A stretch of DNA of 64,000 nt from Curtobacterium sp. 9128 (GTDB lineage: Bacteria; Actinomycetota; Actinomycetes; Actinomycetales; Microbacteriaceae). Below the pieces are notes generated by a model that had not been told where the DNA came from, did no database searches, and worked only from the letters and a program-made list of their open reading frames with translations. The stretch covers positions 434,001 to 498,000 of the forward strand of contig NZ_VEAF01000003.1 in the NCBI RefSeq assembly GCF_007673775.1. The letters run 5' to 3'. How positions within the stretch are numbered: position 1 is the stretch's first letter; each line of letters begins with the position of its first letter. The translations under genes and the position numbers were made by a program. Below, one piece after another: positions 51,844-60,637 of this stretch.

Positions 51844-52887
51844 TCATGCGATGGCGAGCGCCTCCGTCGGCGTGCCGCCGCCGAGGGTCCCGGGCACCGG
51901 GACGATCGCGTGGGTGCGGGACGACTCGTACGCGGCGAGGATGATCCCGAGCACCGCGATGCCCTCCTCCTCGGTCTGCACCGGACGCGAGCCCTCGCTG
52001 ATCGCGGTGGCGAAGTGCCGGATCTCCGCCGCGAACTCGTGCACCGGTTCGAACGTCGAGGTCTCCGGCTCGCCACCCCGGCGGGTGAGCTGCAGGGTCG
52101 TGCCGTCGCTGTACAGGGATCCGAGCTCGCCGACGACGCTGAAGCGCTCGGTGTTCGGCGTCGCCTGGTACGCCCAGCTCGTCACGATGCTGCCCACGAC
52201 CCCGTTGTCGAAGCGGACCAGGACCTGCGCCGAGTCCTCACCCTCCATGAACCCGAGGCGGTGTCGGCTGAGCATCGCCGTGACCTCGACCGGGCGGGCG
52301 CCGGCCAGGTGCATGAGCAGGTACGTCGGGTGGTAGCCCGTGTCGATGAGCTCGCCGCCGCCGCTCGTGCGGGCATCCGCGCGCCAGCCCATCGACTCCG
52401 GGGTGAAGTCGTTGAAGAAGCTGTCGGTGGTCCGGACCTCGTAGACGTCGCCGAGCACCCCCTCGGTGATGAGGCGGCGCGCCTCGGCGACCGCCGGCAG
52501 GAACAGCTGGTTGTGTGCGCACATCACCGTGATGCCGGTCTCCGCGACGACCTCGCTGATCGTCGTCGCCTCGTCCTCGGTGAGGCACAGCGGCTTCTCG
52601 CAGAGCACGTGCTTGCCGGCCCGCGCCGCGGCGACGATCGCCTCGGCGTGCAGGTGGTGTGGCAGACAGATGTCGACGGCGTCGATGTCCGCCTCGGCGA
52701 GCATCTGACGGTAGTCCGCGTACACGGCGGCACCGCTGTCTGCCGCGCGACGTTCTGCGGCGTCCTGGACGGGGTCCGCGACGGCCGCGAGGGTGACGAC
52801 GTCGGCGTTCTCGCGGTACCCGGCGACGTGGGCGCCGGCGATGCCGCCGGCTCCGATGAGGCCGACGCGGACGGGTGTGGAGGTCAT
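51844..52887 (-). CDS. Gfo/Idh/MocA family oxidoreductase
   Basis: A 347-residue NAD(P)-dependent oxidoreductase: GLIGAGGIAGAHVAGY, EKP in HVLCEKPLC, and GGGELIDTGYHPTYLL with the usual catalytic His. The ATG at 52887 fits the family start. An in-frame ATG at 52959 overlaps the upstream stop (ATGA) and would add 24 residues rich in histidine (DRTDHDHHDHHQREE). It forms a two-gene operon with the other Gfo/Idh gene and probably acts on the sugar imported by the nearby permeases. Confidence 0.92.
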   Translation of the reverse strand: MTSTPVRVGLIGAGGIAGAHVAGYRENADVVTLAAVADPVQDAAERRAADSGAAVYADYRQMLAEADIDAVDICLPHHLHAEAIVAAARAGKHVLCEKPLCLTEDEATTISEVVAETGITVMCAHNQLFLPAVAEARRLITEGVLGDVYEVRTTDSFFNDFTPESMGWRADARTSGGGELIDTGYHPTYLLMHLAGARPVEVTAMLSRHRLGFMEGEDSAQVLVRFDNGVVGSIVTSWAYQATPNTERFSVVGELGSLYSDGTTLQLTRRGGEPETSTFEPVHEFAAEIRHFATAISEGSRPVQTEEEGIAVLGIILAAYESSRTHAIVPVPGTLGGGTPTEALAIA

Positions 52888-52955
52888 GGTGGTGATCAGC
52901 TCTTCTCGTTGATGGTGGTCATGGTGGTCGTGGTCGGTGCGGTCGTTGTGCGCGG

Positions 52956-53987
52956 TCATGCCGGCACCGCGTGCTCGACGGAGCGGGAGGTGTCGGCGGC
53001 GTCGTTCGCCGCGGTGACGAACGCCGTCAGGTCCACGGCGCGCTGCAGGTGGTCGGCGTCGCGCTCGCCGGAGCGGATCCGGTGGACCCATGCGGCGAAG
53101 GGCGTCGGGCCGGGCTGCGGCAGCGCCAGCTCGGTCCAGCTGTCGGCGTCGAAGGCCGGGCCCTTCGCCAGGAGACGTTCGCCGCCGAAGCCGTACAGCA
53201 GGGAACCCTCCGTACCGCGCAGTTCGAACGCGAACGCCCCGGGGACGGTCACGAAGGACGCCTCGGCGACGCCGATCGCGCCGTCCCGGTACGTCGCGGT
53301 GACGACGGCGTTGTCCTCGACCGCATGACCGGAGCGGTGGGTGTAGGCGGCGACGACCCGCTCTGGGTGGGCACCGAGGAACCGCTGCACGAGGTAGACC
53401 GGGTGGCACCCGAGGTCGGTGAGGGCGCCGCCGACGGCGTCCTCCGGCACGGCGAACCGCTCCGGCAGCCACCCGGCGAGCCAGCCGTCGTGTGCCATCC
53501 GGAAGCGTGCGTACGTCAACGCACCGAGGCGTCCGGCGTGGACGGCGTCGAGCGCGGCCAGGGTGGTGGACTCGGTGAGACGGGGCAGCGACACCACGAG
53601 GGCCAGCGCGGCTGCACTCGCACTCCGCACGAGTTCCTCGGACTGCTCGACCGTGGGTGCGAGCAGCTTCTCGGTGAAGACGTGCTTGCCGGCACGGAGG
53701 GCCCTGCCGATGACGTCCGGGTGCTGCGTCGTCTCGGTGGTGACGACGACCGCGTCGACGTCGGTCTGCGCGAGCAGGGCGTCGAGGTCCTCGGCCGCGG
53801 GGACGCCGAGCGTCGCCGCCGCGGTGTTCCGGCGCTCCGGGTCGGCGTCCCACACCGCGACGAGCTCGGTGTCGGGATGCTCGGCGACCTCGCGGGCGTA
53901 GTCGGGTGCGTGGACGTGCCACCACCCGAGGAGCGCGACTCGGATCAGGGGCTGGAGGTGGTCGCCGTCGCTGGACGTGGCAGACAT
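52956..53987 (-). CDS. Gfo/Idh/MocA family oxidoreductase with EKL motif
   Basis: A 343-residue oxidoreductase: ALLGWWHVHAPDYAREV in place of the usual glycine-rich start, EKL (HVFTEKLLA) in place of EKP, and GGALTDLGCHPVYLV. The weak dinucleotide motif (WWHVH) and EKL form a known divergent branch of the family that handles sugar or inositol derivatives. First gene of the pair; its stop overlaps the possible upstream start of the second. The substrate is unknown. Confidence 0.88.
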   Translation of the reverse strand: MSATSSDGDHLQPLIRVALLGWWHVHAPDYAREVAEHPDTELVAVWDADPERRNTAAATLGVPAAEDLDALLAQTDVDAVVVTTETTQHPDVIGRALRAGKHVFTEKLLAPTVEQSEELVRSASAAALALVVSLPRLTESTTLAALDAVHAGRLGALTYARFRMAHDGWLAGWLPERFAVPEDAVGGALTDLGCHPVYLVQRFLGAHPERVVAAYTHRSGHAVEDNAVVTATYRDGAIGVAEASFVTVPGAFAFELRGTEGSLLYGFGGERLLAKGPAFDADSWTELALPQPGPTPFAAWVHRIRSGERDADHLQRAVDLTAFVTAANDAADTSRSVEHAVPA

Positions 53988-54178
53988 GGGGTGGTGTTCT
54001 CCTCGGCGGTGAGGGAGTCGGCCGGCGCTCCGGTCGGAGCGTGTGGATCACGACTCTGGGATCGTTCTTCGGTGGGTTCCACGGCACGGTATCCCCTGCT
54101 TCTCGAGGAGCGCCACTTCTTCTCGGGGTTTTTCTGGCATCGATCCCACAGCGATGTCGGGCGATGGCGCGGTGCTCT

Positions 54179-54346
54179 GTTCGGCGGGGGTGGGGCGTTC
54201 CGGTGGGAGCGTCACGTGGCAGGTCAGGCGGAGTGTTCGGCGGGGGTGGGGAGGTCCGTTGGGAGCGTCACGTGGCGGGTCAGGAGGAGTGGTCGGCGGG
54301 GGTGCGGCGTTCCGGTGGCAGCGTCAGGTGGCGGGTCAGGAGGAGG
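54179..54346. repeat. Three tandem 56-bp repeats
   Basis: Copies at 54179-54234, 54235-54290 and 54291-54346 begin (G/GT)TCGGCGGGGGTG and end GGTCAGG(C/A)GGAG(T/G). Copy 3 is the coding 3' end of the GH84 gene and copy 2 includes its stop. The extra copies lie downstream and carry near-copies of the last codons in shifted frames. Confidence 0.85.
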
Positions 54347-56604
54347 TCGACCGCGGCGTCGAAGAGCGCGAGGCCACCCGGCGCGAGGAGCCAGGGTGCC
54401 AGGCCGTCGTCGGACAGGAAGAACAGCACGCGGTCCGCCGGAGCCCGGACCCCGTCGACGAGCGGTAAGCCAGCGGAGTGCAGGGCGATGACCGCTTCGT
54501 GCTCCTCGGCGGTACGCGCGACGACGTCGGCCCCCGGTACCGGACGCGTCCACGTCACCTTGCCCGGTCCGCGGTGCACCCGCACCGTCCCCGAGGCACC
54601 GGCGGCGAGCGGATGCTCGGCATCGACCACCTGGACGTGCTCCCGAGCGAGGGCGACCTGCGAACGGTCGGTGAGCGCGAGGGTCTGGAGCCGAGCCCAC
54701 GCCAGCATCGGCACCGCAGCGTGCGCCAGGAACCGCGCCGCCTGGGCGGTGGCACCGTCCCCGACGATCACGAGGTCGGCGGATGCGACGCGCTCGGCGT
54801 CGTCCTCGGGTGTGCTGGTGAGGTGCACGGCGTTCCCGCGAGCGGTGAGTCGCTCGGCGAGGTCGCGGTCGCCGGGCCGCGGGTTCGCGCCGACGACGAG
54901 CACGACGTCACGTGTTGTCGGTCCGGGGACGTCCTTGGCGCCCGCGCGGGCCAGCACGGCACGCACGAACGGCGGGACGACGCCGCGGAGGACGTTCGGG
55001 AAGTGGTCCTCACTGCGGGCGAGAGCATCGGCCACGAGTCGTCTGTCGGCCCCGGAGGCGCGGTGTGCGTGGCACTCGGCCACGAGGTCGCAGGCGAGCA
55101 GCCCGGCCCGCGCGGTGTCCCGAGCCGCGGCGGTCCAGGGCTCCAGCGCGGTGCGGAGCGGTGTGGCTCGCGCGCCGGGCGTCGAGGGGGACGCGCGGGC
55201 GTCGTCCACGAGTGCCGTGAGTGCGGAGCGGAGCCGGTCGGTCGCCACCGCGTCGCCCTCGAGCGCCGCCGAGCAGAGGCCGTCGAGCGTCGCGCTCTGC
55301 GGTGCGGACGGCGGCCATGCCGAGCAGGCGTCGACGAGCGCGGCGACGGTGTCGGCGTCGGGGCCGGCCACCAGGTGCAGGGCGCGACGTGCTGCGTCGT
55401 CGGGGTCGTACCCGGCGGGGTCCCACGCCCAGTCGGCGACGGTCGCCAGGGCCAGTCGGGACGGTACGGCCTCGACCATCGGGTTCGCGCAGATCCCGAC
55501 GAGGGCCGACCCGGCGAGGTCCGACGGTCGCCCCCGGAGGGGCCCGAGGAAGAGCCGGCTGCGGTCGAAGTCGTTCACCGGGAAGTTGTCCCAGAGCACG
55601 AGTCGACGCCGGTACGAGGTGGCGGCAGCGTCGACGTCGGCGCGGGAGATCGAGCCGACCACGATGTCCGGTCCCGTCCACAGCACCTCGGCGTCGATCG
55701 GGAGGGTCTCGGCGAATCCGTCGCGGTAGGGCGACTCCGCGGTGCCCGCGTAGTCGGTCGGGCACACCAGGAGTGGCCCCGGGATGCCCGCGGGTCCGAG
55801 GAAGTCGGTGACGAACCGGGCGGCGGCGGCGCCGTGCGCTCGACCGGTCGCCCGCTCGTCCGTCCCGTGGTGGCGTCGGTCGGCCTCGTGCTGCAGCGTG
55901 GACGGGACGTCGTCGAACAGGAGCGCGAACGACGTGACCCCGGCGCTCCGGACCTGCTCGCACTTCCGCGCCAGCGCACGGTGGTCGGCGTCGTCGACGA
56001 AGCACATGGAGAGCGCCGGGGAGACCGCGTAGGTGAAGACGACGCCGTGCGCGGCCGCCACGCGGGCGAGCTCACCGATGCGGGCGAGCTCGTCCGGCGG
56101 GTACGGCTCGCGCCATCGTTCGCGGTGGTGGAGGTCGTCCTTCGGGGCGTAGACGTACTCGGTGAAGCCGACCTGCAGCGCGAAGGCGAAGAAGTCGAGC
56201 CGTTCGCGGTGGGACCACGGAGGGCCGTAGAAGCCCTCGACCACGCCGCGTCGGGCCAGTGTGGGCGCATCGGTGACGGTCATCGGCGGGATCGCTCGTC
56301 CGTCGGTGCGCAGAGCACTCAGCACCTGGCTGGCACGGCGGAGCCCGGCAGCGTCGACGACGTCGATCCGCACCGAGCGGTTCGCCTGGGCCGGCCCGAT
56401 CCGGACCGTCGATCGACCGCGTCCGCGGACGTCCTCCGGCCGCGGGGCAGAGGCCGGATCCTCGGCGTCGACCGCGGCGAGCGCCGCCGACGCCGCGGCG
56501 ACGGCAGCATCGCACGTCGCCTGGTCGAGCGGCCCCGAGGGTCCGTCTTCGACGACCACCGCGCCCGGGCGCGGCAGGAGCGTGTCGAGCCCGGAGCTGC
56601 TCAC
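54280..56604 (-). CDS. GH84-like beta-N-acetylglucosaminidase with ThuA-like C-terminal domain
   Basis: A 774-residue intracellular enzyme (no signal peptide). Residues ~1-110 are the small N-terminal domain; ~115-420 the GH84 barrel, with GVVEGFYGPPWSH, EYVYAPKDDLHHRERW, YAVSPALSM and the catalytic Asp pair D231/D232 in FALLFDDVP. The end (~570-770) resembles a ThuA/glutamine-amidotransferase-like domain (VVLVVGANPRPGDRDLAERL, ADLVIVGDGA). GH84 enzymes remove N-acetylglucosamine by substrate assistance. GTG start overlapping the DeoR stop. The 3' end lies in the 56-bp repeats. Confidence 0.85.
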   Translation of the reverse strand: MSSSGLDTLLPRPGAVVVEDGPSGPLDQATCDAAVAAASAALAAVDAEDPASAPRPEDVRGRGRSTVRIGPAQANRSVRIDVVDAAGLRRASQVLSALRTDGRAIPPMTVTDAPTLARRGVVEGFYGPPWSHRERLDFFAFALQVGFTEYVYAPKDDLHHRERWREPYPPDELARIGELARVAAAHGVVFTYAVSPALSMCFVDDADHRALARKCEQVRSAGVTSFALLFDDVPSTLQHEADRRHHGTDERATGRAHGAAAARFVTDFLGPAGIPGPLLVCPTDYAGTAESPYRDGFAETLPIDAEVLWTGPDIVVGSISRADVDAAATSYRRRLVLWDNFPVNDFDRSRLFLGPLRGRPSDLAGSALVGICANPMVEAVPSRLALATVADWAWDPAGYDPDDAARRALHLVAGPDADTVAALVDACSAWPPSAPQSATLDGLCSAALEGDAVATDRLRSALTALVDDARASPSTPGARATPLRTALEPWTAAARDTARAGLLACDLVAECHAHRASGADRRLVADALARSEDHFPNVLRGVVPPFVRAVLARAGAKDVPGPTTRDVVLVVGANPRPGDRDLAERLTARGNAVHLTSTPEDDAERVASADLVIVGDGATAQAARFLAHAAVPMLAWARLQTLALTDRSQVALAREHVQVVDAEHPLAAGASGTVRVHRGPGKVTWTRPVPGADVVARTAEEHEAVIALHSAGLPLVDGVRAPADRVLFFLSDDGLAPWLLAPGGLALFDAAVDLLLTRHLTLPPERRTPADHSS

Positions 56605-57386
56605 GCCGGCGCCCCGGACGCCGGAGCACGGAGGACCTCGAGTCCAGCCGCGCGCAGCGGGCCGACCTGGTCGTCGGTGGCGTCGGCGTCGGTCACCAGG
56701 ACGTCGACGAGGTCCAGCGGACCGACGCGGATCGGGGCGCGGGCGGCGAACTTCGCATGGTCGGCGAGCAGGACGCACCGTTCGGCTCCGGCGGCCATGG
56801 CCCGTTTGACGTCGGCGTCCACGTCGACGGCGCAGAGCACCCCGGCGGGGGTGACCGCGGTCGCGGACAGCACCGCGACGTCGAGTGCCAGCGTCTCGAG
56901 TGCCGCTCGGGTCGCCGACCCGCCGAAGGCGCGGGTGCGCGGGTGGTACTCGCCCCCGAGCGCGACCACGGGGAGGTCGCCGCGCTCGATGGCCGCGGCG
57001 ATGACCGGCGCCGAGTGGCTGACGACCGTGGTGCCTGCCGGGAGGAAGGCCACGATCGGAGCGACGGTCGTGCCGGCGTCGAGGGCGACCACGGGTTCCG
57101 GTCCGGTGAGTCGGAGCAGGACGTCGGCGGCGAGTTCCGCGATCGACTGCTTCGCGACGGTCGCACTCGCGTCACGGTCCTCGAACGCCTCGCCGCTCAG
57201 GGTCCGGCTCGCCCCACCGACCACCCGGCGCGCGAGCCCCTCGAGGTCGAGCTGCCGGAGGTCGCGGCGGATCGTCATCTCGGACACGCCGAACTCCTCC
57301 GCGGCGACGGCGGACGCGACGTACCCGTCGGACTCCAGACGTCGTAGGAGTTCGAGGCGTCGCGCGGGGGCTTCGGTGTAACGCAT
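56601..57386 (-). CDS. DeoR-family transcriptional regulator
   Basis: A 261-residue DeoR regulator: winged helix at residues ~8-60 (RRLELLRRLESDGYVASAVAA, SEMTIRRDLRQLD) and sensor domain (VVALDAGTTVAPIVAFL, TVVSHSAPVIAAAI, VLLADHAKF). The ATG at 57386 has GGAGGATT upstream. It is coupled to the GH84-like gene (GTGA) and divergent from the FGGY-kinase operon. The two dyads in the 79-base spacer are its probable binding sites. Confidence 0.92.
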   Translation of the reverse strand: MRYTEAPARRLELLRRLESDGYVASAVAAEEFGVSEMTIRRDLRQLDLEGLARRVVGGASRTLSGEAFEDRDASATVAKQSIAELAADVLLRLTGPEPVVALDAGTTVAPIVAFLPAGTTVVSHSAPVIAAAIERGDLPVVALGGEYHPRTRAFGGSATRAALETLALDVAVLSATAVTPAGVLCAVDVDADVKRAMAAGAERCVLLADHAKFAARAPIRVGPLDLVDVLVTDADATDDQVGPLRAAGLEVLRAPASGAPA

Positions 57387-57416
57387 GACGGAATCCTCCC
57401 CAGTCCGTCCGGAGGA

Positions 57417-57462
57417 TGTCAAGGAGTGAACATTTCCTTGACATGATGTCCGAGAACGGACA
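57417..57462. promoter_or_regulatory. Back-to-back promoters with two operators for the DeoR regulator
   Basis: Two perfect dyads: TGTCAAGGA-N9-TCCTTGACA (57417-57443) and TGTCCG-N4-CGGACA (57447-57462). The first contains TTGACA on both strands, i.e. -35 elements of the two divergent promoters. The second ends four bases before the kinase ATG. Confidence 0.75.
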
Positions 57463-57465
57463 AAC

Positions 57466-59019
57466 ATGGCCGGCATGAACGTGGTCCGAGGTGCTTCCGC
57501 CGTCACGGGCGACGTCGTCCGTGACACGTTCGTCGGGGTCGACATCGGCACGACGAACACGAAGGTCGCGCTGGTCGACGACCGCGGCGCGCTGCTCCGG
57601 ACCACCTCCTTCCCCACCCCCGACGTCCTGCCGACCCTGCTGGCCGCGGTCGACCGTGCCATGCGCCCTCTCGTCGACGGCCTCGCGCGCCCGCCCCGTG
57701 CGCTCGGCATCGCGAGCATGGCCGAGACCGGCACCGGTCTCGACGCCCGGGGCGACCCGGTCCTCCCGCTCGTGCGGTGGGACCGCCGTCGTCGGGACCT
57801 CGAGCGCGGCGGTGGCGACCCCCTCGTCCACGGGCTCGGCACGGACGAGCTCCACCGGGCCACCGGACTCGCACCGACGGCGAAGGCGCCGCTGGCGATG
57901 TGGTCTCGGCTCCGCGTCGAGCACCCCGAGGCATGGCGGCGGATGCAGCGCTGGGTCGGTGTCGCGGACGCGCTCGTCCGACACCTGACAGGGGAAGCGG
58001 TCACCGACCACACGCTCGCGCTCCGGACCATGGCGGTACGGCTCCCGCCCGCGCACACCCCGACGCCGCGCACCTGGGACGTCGACCTGCTCGCGGCCGT
58101 CGGGCTGGCCCCGGACCACCTGGCGAGGATCGCCGGACCGGACGACCCGGCGGTGTCGATCGACGCCACCGCCGCCGCGCGGTGCGGCCTCGCAACCGGG
58201 ACCCCCGTCGTCGTCGCCGGGCACGACCACGTCGTGGCCACGTGGGCGGCCGGCGTCCGGGGCCCGGGGAGGGCCGTCGTGTCCGTCGGCACGTCGGAGG
58301 CCCTCGTCCGGTGTTCGGGACCGGACGCCGTCGACCGCGAGCGGGTGCTCGGCACGGGCATGAGCATCGGCCGCTCGGTGGACGGTGACCGCGAGACGCT
58401 GCTGGCGGGCGCGCCCAGTGCCGGAGCGATGGCGTCGTGGCTCGCCGAGGTCACCGGCGAGGACGGCCGATCGCTCCTGGCCGCACCCGCGTGCTCGGCC
58501 GACGGCGTCCTGGTCGCGCCCTACCCCGACGGTCGGCAGACCCCCGAACCCGATCCGGCTGCGGTCGTGCGGGTCCTCCGCGCGGACGACCCGGTCAGGG
58601 CGCTCGCCGGTCGCCCGCGTCCGGACGACGTCGATCCTCGGTCGCTGCCCGCGGACGTCCTCGCGCGAGCGGTGGTGGACGGCCTCGCCGCGCACCTCGC
58701 ATGGATGGACCGGGAACACCGTGCACTCCTCGACGTCCCGGACGGCGCCGGTCCGGTGCTCCTGGTCGGCGGCGCCGCTGCCGCGAACCGCGCGTGGGCC
58801 CGTGCCCGCGCCGTCGTTCTGGGCGTGCCGGTCGAGCCGGTCGTCTGCCGGGAGCCGGTCGCCGCCGGTGCCGCCCTCCTCGCCGCCGTGCGGACCGGAG
58901 CGATCGACCCGGCATCGGTCCTCGACGGCGTCCCCGGAACCCGCGGTGCCGGAGCCGCTCACCTCGACGGGGCGTCCGCCTCCGCCGCTGCACTCCCCGA
59001 CGGAAGGAACCCGGCATGA
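57466..59019 (+). CDS. FGGY-family carbohydrate kinase
   Basis: A 517-residue two-domain sugar kinase. ATP-phosphate motif VGVDIGTTNTKVALVD (residues 23-38), catalytic Asp D254 in VVAGHDHVVATW, and the adenosine motif LLVGGAAAANRAWARARA. It phosphorylates a polyol or sugar. The ATG at 57466 has no ribosome site and lies four bases from the operator; ATG 57475 or a leaderless transcript are possible. First gene of an operon with the aldolase, coupled by ATGA. Confidence 0.9.
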   Translation: MAGMNVVRGASAVTGDVVRDTFVGVDIGTTNTKVALVDDRGALLRTTSFPTPDVLPTLLAAVDRAMRPLVDGLARPPRALGIASMAETGTGLDARGDPVLPLVRWDRRRRDLERGGGDPLVHGLGTDELHRATGLAPTAKAPLAMWSRLRVEHPEAWRRMQRWVGVADALVRHLTGEAVTDHTLALRTMAVRLPPAHTPTPRTWDVDLLAAVGLAPDHLARIAGPDDPAVSIDATAAARCGLATGTPVVVAGHDHVVATWAAGVRGPGRAVVSVGTSEALVRCSGPDAVDRERVLGTGMSIGRSVDGDRETLLAGAPSAGAMASWLAEVTGEDGRSLLAAPACSADGVLVAPYPDGRQTPEPDPAAVVRVLRADDPVRALAGRPRPDDVDPRSLPADVLARAVVDGLAAHLAWMDREHRALLDVPDGAGPVLLVGGAAAANRAWARARAVVLGVPVEPVVCREPVAAGAALLAAVRTGAIDPASVLDGVPGTRGAGAAHLDGASASAAALPDGRNPA

Positions 59020-59921
59020 CCGACACCACGACACCGGTCGGTGCGCCGACACTCGACGCGCTGGCACGACCGAGTGGGACGCTCGCGATGGTCGCGATGG
59101 ACCAGCGCGACAGCCTCAGGACGATGTTCGCCGCCGCGGGCGCCGGCCGGGTGGGCGACGACGTCCTGCGCGCCTTCAAGCGCGACGTCGCCGTCGAGCT
59201 GGGCGACACCGCGTCCGGGTTCCTCATCGATCGTCACCTCGCCTTCGACGACGTCCGTTCGGTGCTCCCGGCGCGGACCGGGCTCGTCCTCGCCGCCGAC
59301 GACCTCACACAGGACCCCGGCGGTCCGGTCGAGGAGACCGCACTCGACGAGGTCGTCCTCGCTGCGGACGCCGACCTCGGGGGCGTGTCGGCGTTCAAGC
59401 TCCTGGTGATCTGGCGACGGGACGCCCGTCGCGCCGAACGGGCCACGATGGCGGAGCGGTTCGTCCGGGCAGCACGGGAGCGCGGGGTGCTCTCGGTGCT
59501 CGAACCCGTCGTCCGTGCCACCCCGGCCGAGCTCGACGCCGGCACCTGGGACCAGGACGCCGCCGTGCGGGAGGCCGCCGCCGAACTGTCGCCGCTCGGT
59601 CCCGACCTCCTGAAGGTGCAGGTACCACTCGACGGTCGTGGCACCGCCGACGAGCAACTGGCAGCGAGCCAGGACCTCGCGCGCGTGATCACCACCCCGT
59701 GGGTGGTGCTCAGCCAGGGGGTCGCCCAGGCGGACTTCGCCGGGGCGGTGACCGCCGCGAGCCGCGCCGGCGCGAGCGGCTTCCTCGCCGGCCGGGCGCT
59801 CTGGAGCGACGTCGTCGGCGCGGACGACGTCCCGCGGGCGCTCCACGAACGGTCACGTCCCCGGCTCGAGCACCTGGCCGCGATCGTGGACACCGACGCC
59901 CGTCCCTGGCGGCAGGCATGA
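59016..59921 (+). CDS. Class I aldolase of the LacD/YihT type
   Basis: A 301-residue aldolase like tagatose-1,6-bisphosphate aldolase (LacD) and sulfofructose-1-phosphate aldolase (YihT): LAMVAMDQRDSLRTMFA, ASGFLIDRH, K128 (FKLLV), E163 (LEPVV) and the Schiff-base Lys K200 (DLLKVQVPL). It would cleave the product of the upstream kinase to a C3 pair. Which member it is cannot be settled by eye. It overlaps both neighbours (ATGA on each side). Confidence 0.88.
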   Translation: MTDTTTPVGAPTLDALARPSGTLAMVAMDQRDSLRTMFAAAGAGRVGDDVLRAFKRDVAVELGDTASGFLIDRHLAFDDVRSVLPARTGLVLAADDLTQDPGGPVEETALDEVVLAADADLGGVSAFKLLVIWRRDARRAERATMAERFVRAARERGVLSVLEPVVRATPAELDAGTWDQDAAVREAAAELSPLGPDLLKVQVPLDGRGTADEQLAASQDLARVITTPWVVLSQGVAQADFAGAVTAASRAGASGFLAGRALWSDVVGADDVPRALHERSRPRLEHLAAIVDTDARPWRQA

Positions 59922-60637
59922 TCCGCGTCGGTCTGCTGCACACGGTGCCCGCGCTGGTGGAGCCGTTCGACCACGACGTCCGGGCGGCCGCACCCGGAGT
60001 CCAGACCGTGCACCTCGTCGACGCCACACTGCTCGCCGACGCCGTCGCGAACGGGGTCGACCGGGACCTCCGCGACCGGGTCGGACGCGCGGTGGACGCA
60101 CTCGTCGCGACCGGTGTCGACGCGGTCCTCGCCACGTGTTCGTCGATCGGCGAGGCGGTCGACGCGGCTGCTGCTCAGGTCCGGGTGCCCGTCCTCCGGG
60201 TGGACGAGCCGATGGCCCACCGGGCGGTCGAGCTCGCCCGCGCCGAGGGCGCGTCCGGGCGGATCGTCGTCCTCGCCACCCTGACCGCGACGCTCGGTCC
60301 GACCGGCCGGCTCGTCGAGCGGGCCGTCCGAGCCGGGGCAGACCGGGCAGACGGGTCGGACGGAGCTCCGGTGTCGGTCGAGGCCGTCGTCGTCGCCGGC
60401 GCCGCCGACGCACGGGCCGCCGGGGACGCGTCGCGGTCCGACGCACTGGTCGGCGAGGCCGTCCGCGACGCCGCGGGGCGCGCCGACGTCGTCGTCCTCG
60501 CGCAGGCCTCGATGGCCGCCGGGGTGCCCGACGACGTCACGGTGCCCGTGCTGACCTCGCCGGCAGGCGGAGTCGCGGCGCTCGCCGAGGCCGTGCGGCC
60601 GAGTGCTCCGGGGGCGGCGTCGAGGGACCGCGCATGA
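59918..60637 (+). CDS. Aspartate/glutamate racemase family protein
   Basis: A 239-residue protein of the Asp/Glu/hydantoin racemase superfamily. The first catalytic Cys is present (LATCSSIGEAVD), while the second position reads VVVLAQASMAAG, with no Cys there. One-cysteine members act as decarboxylases or isomerases rather than racemases. Its presence in a sugar operon between an aldolase and a glycosidase is unusual. It is coupled to both by ATGA. Confidence 0.82.
   Translation: MIRVGLLHTVPALVEPFDHDVRAAAPGVQTVHLVDATLLADAVANGVDRDLRDRVGRAVDALVATGVDAVLATCSSIGEAVDAAAAQVRVPVLRVDEPMAHRAVELARAEGASGRIVVLATLTATLGPTGRLVERAVRAGADRADGSDGAPVSVEAVVVAGAADARAAGDASRSDALVGEAVRDAAGRADVVVLAQASMAAGVPDDVTVPVLTSPAGGVAALAEAVRPSAPGAASRDRA

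Noticed and set aside
54478..57381. A 967-codon plus-strand frame across the GH84-like and DeoR genes
   Set aside because: It is antisense shadow of high-GC genes: Arg/Gly/Val-rich, no family match, while the minus strand shows catalytic and HTH motifs.
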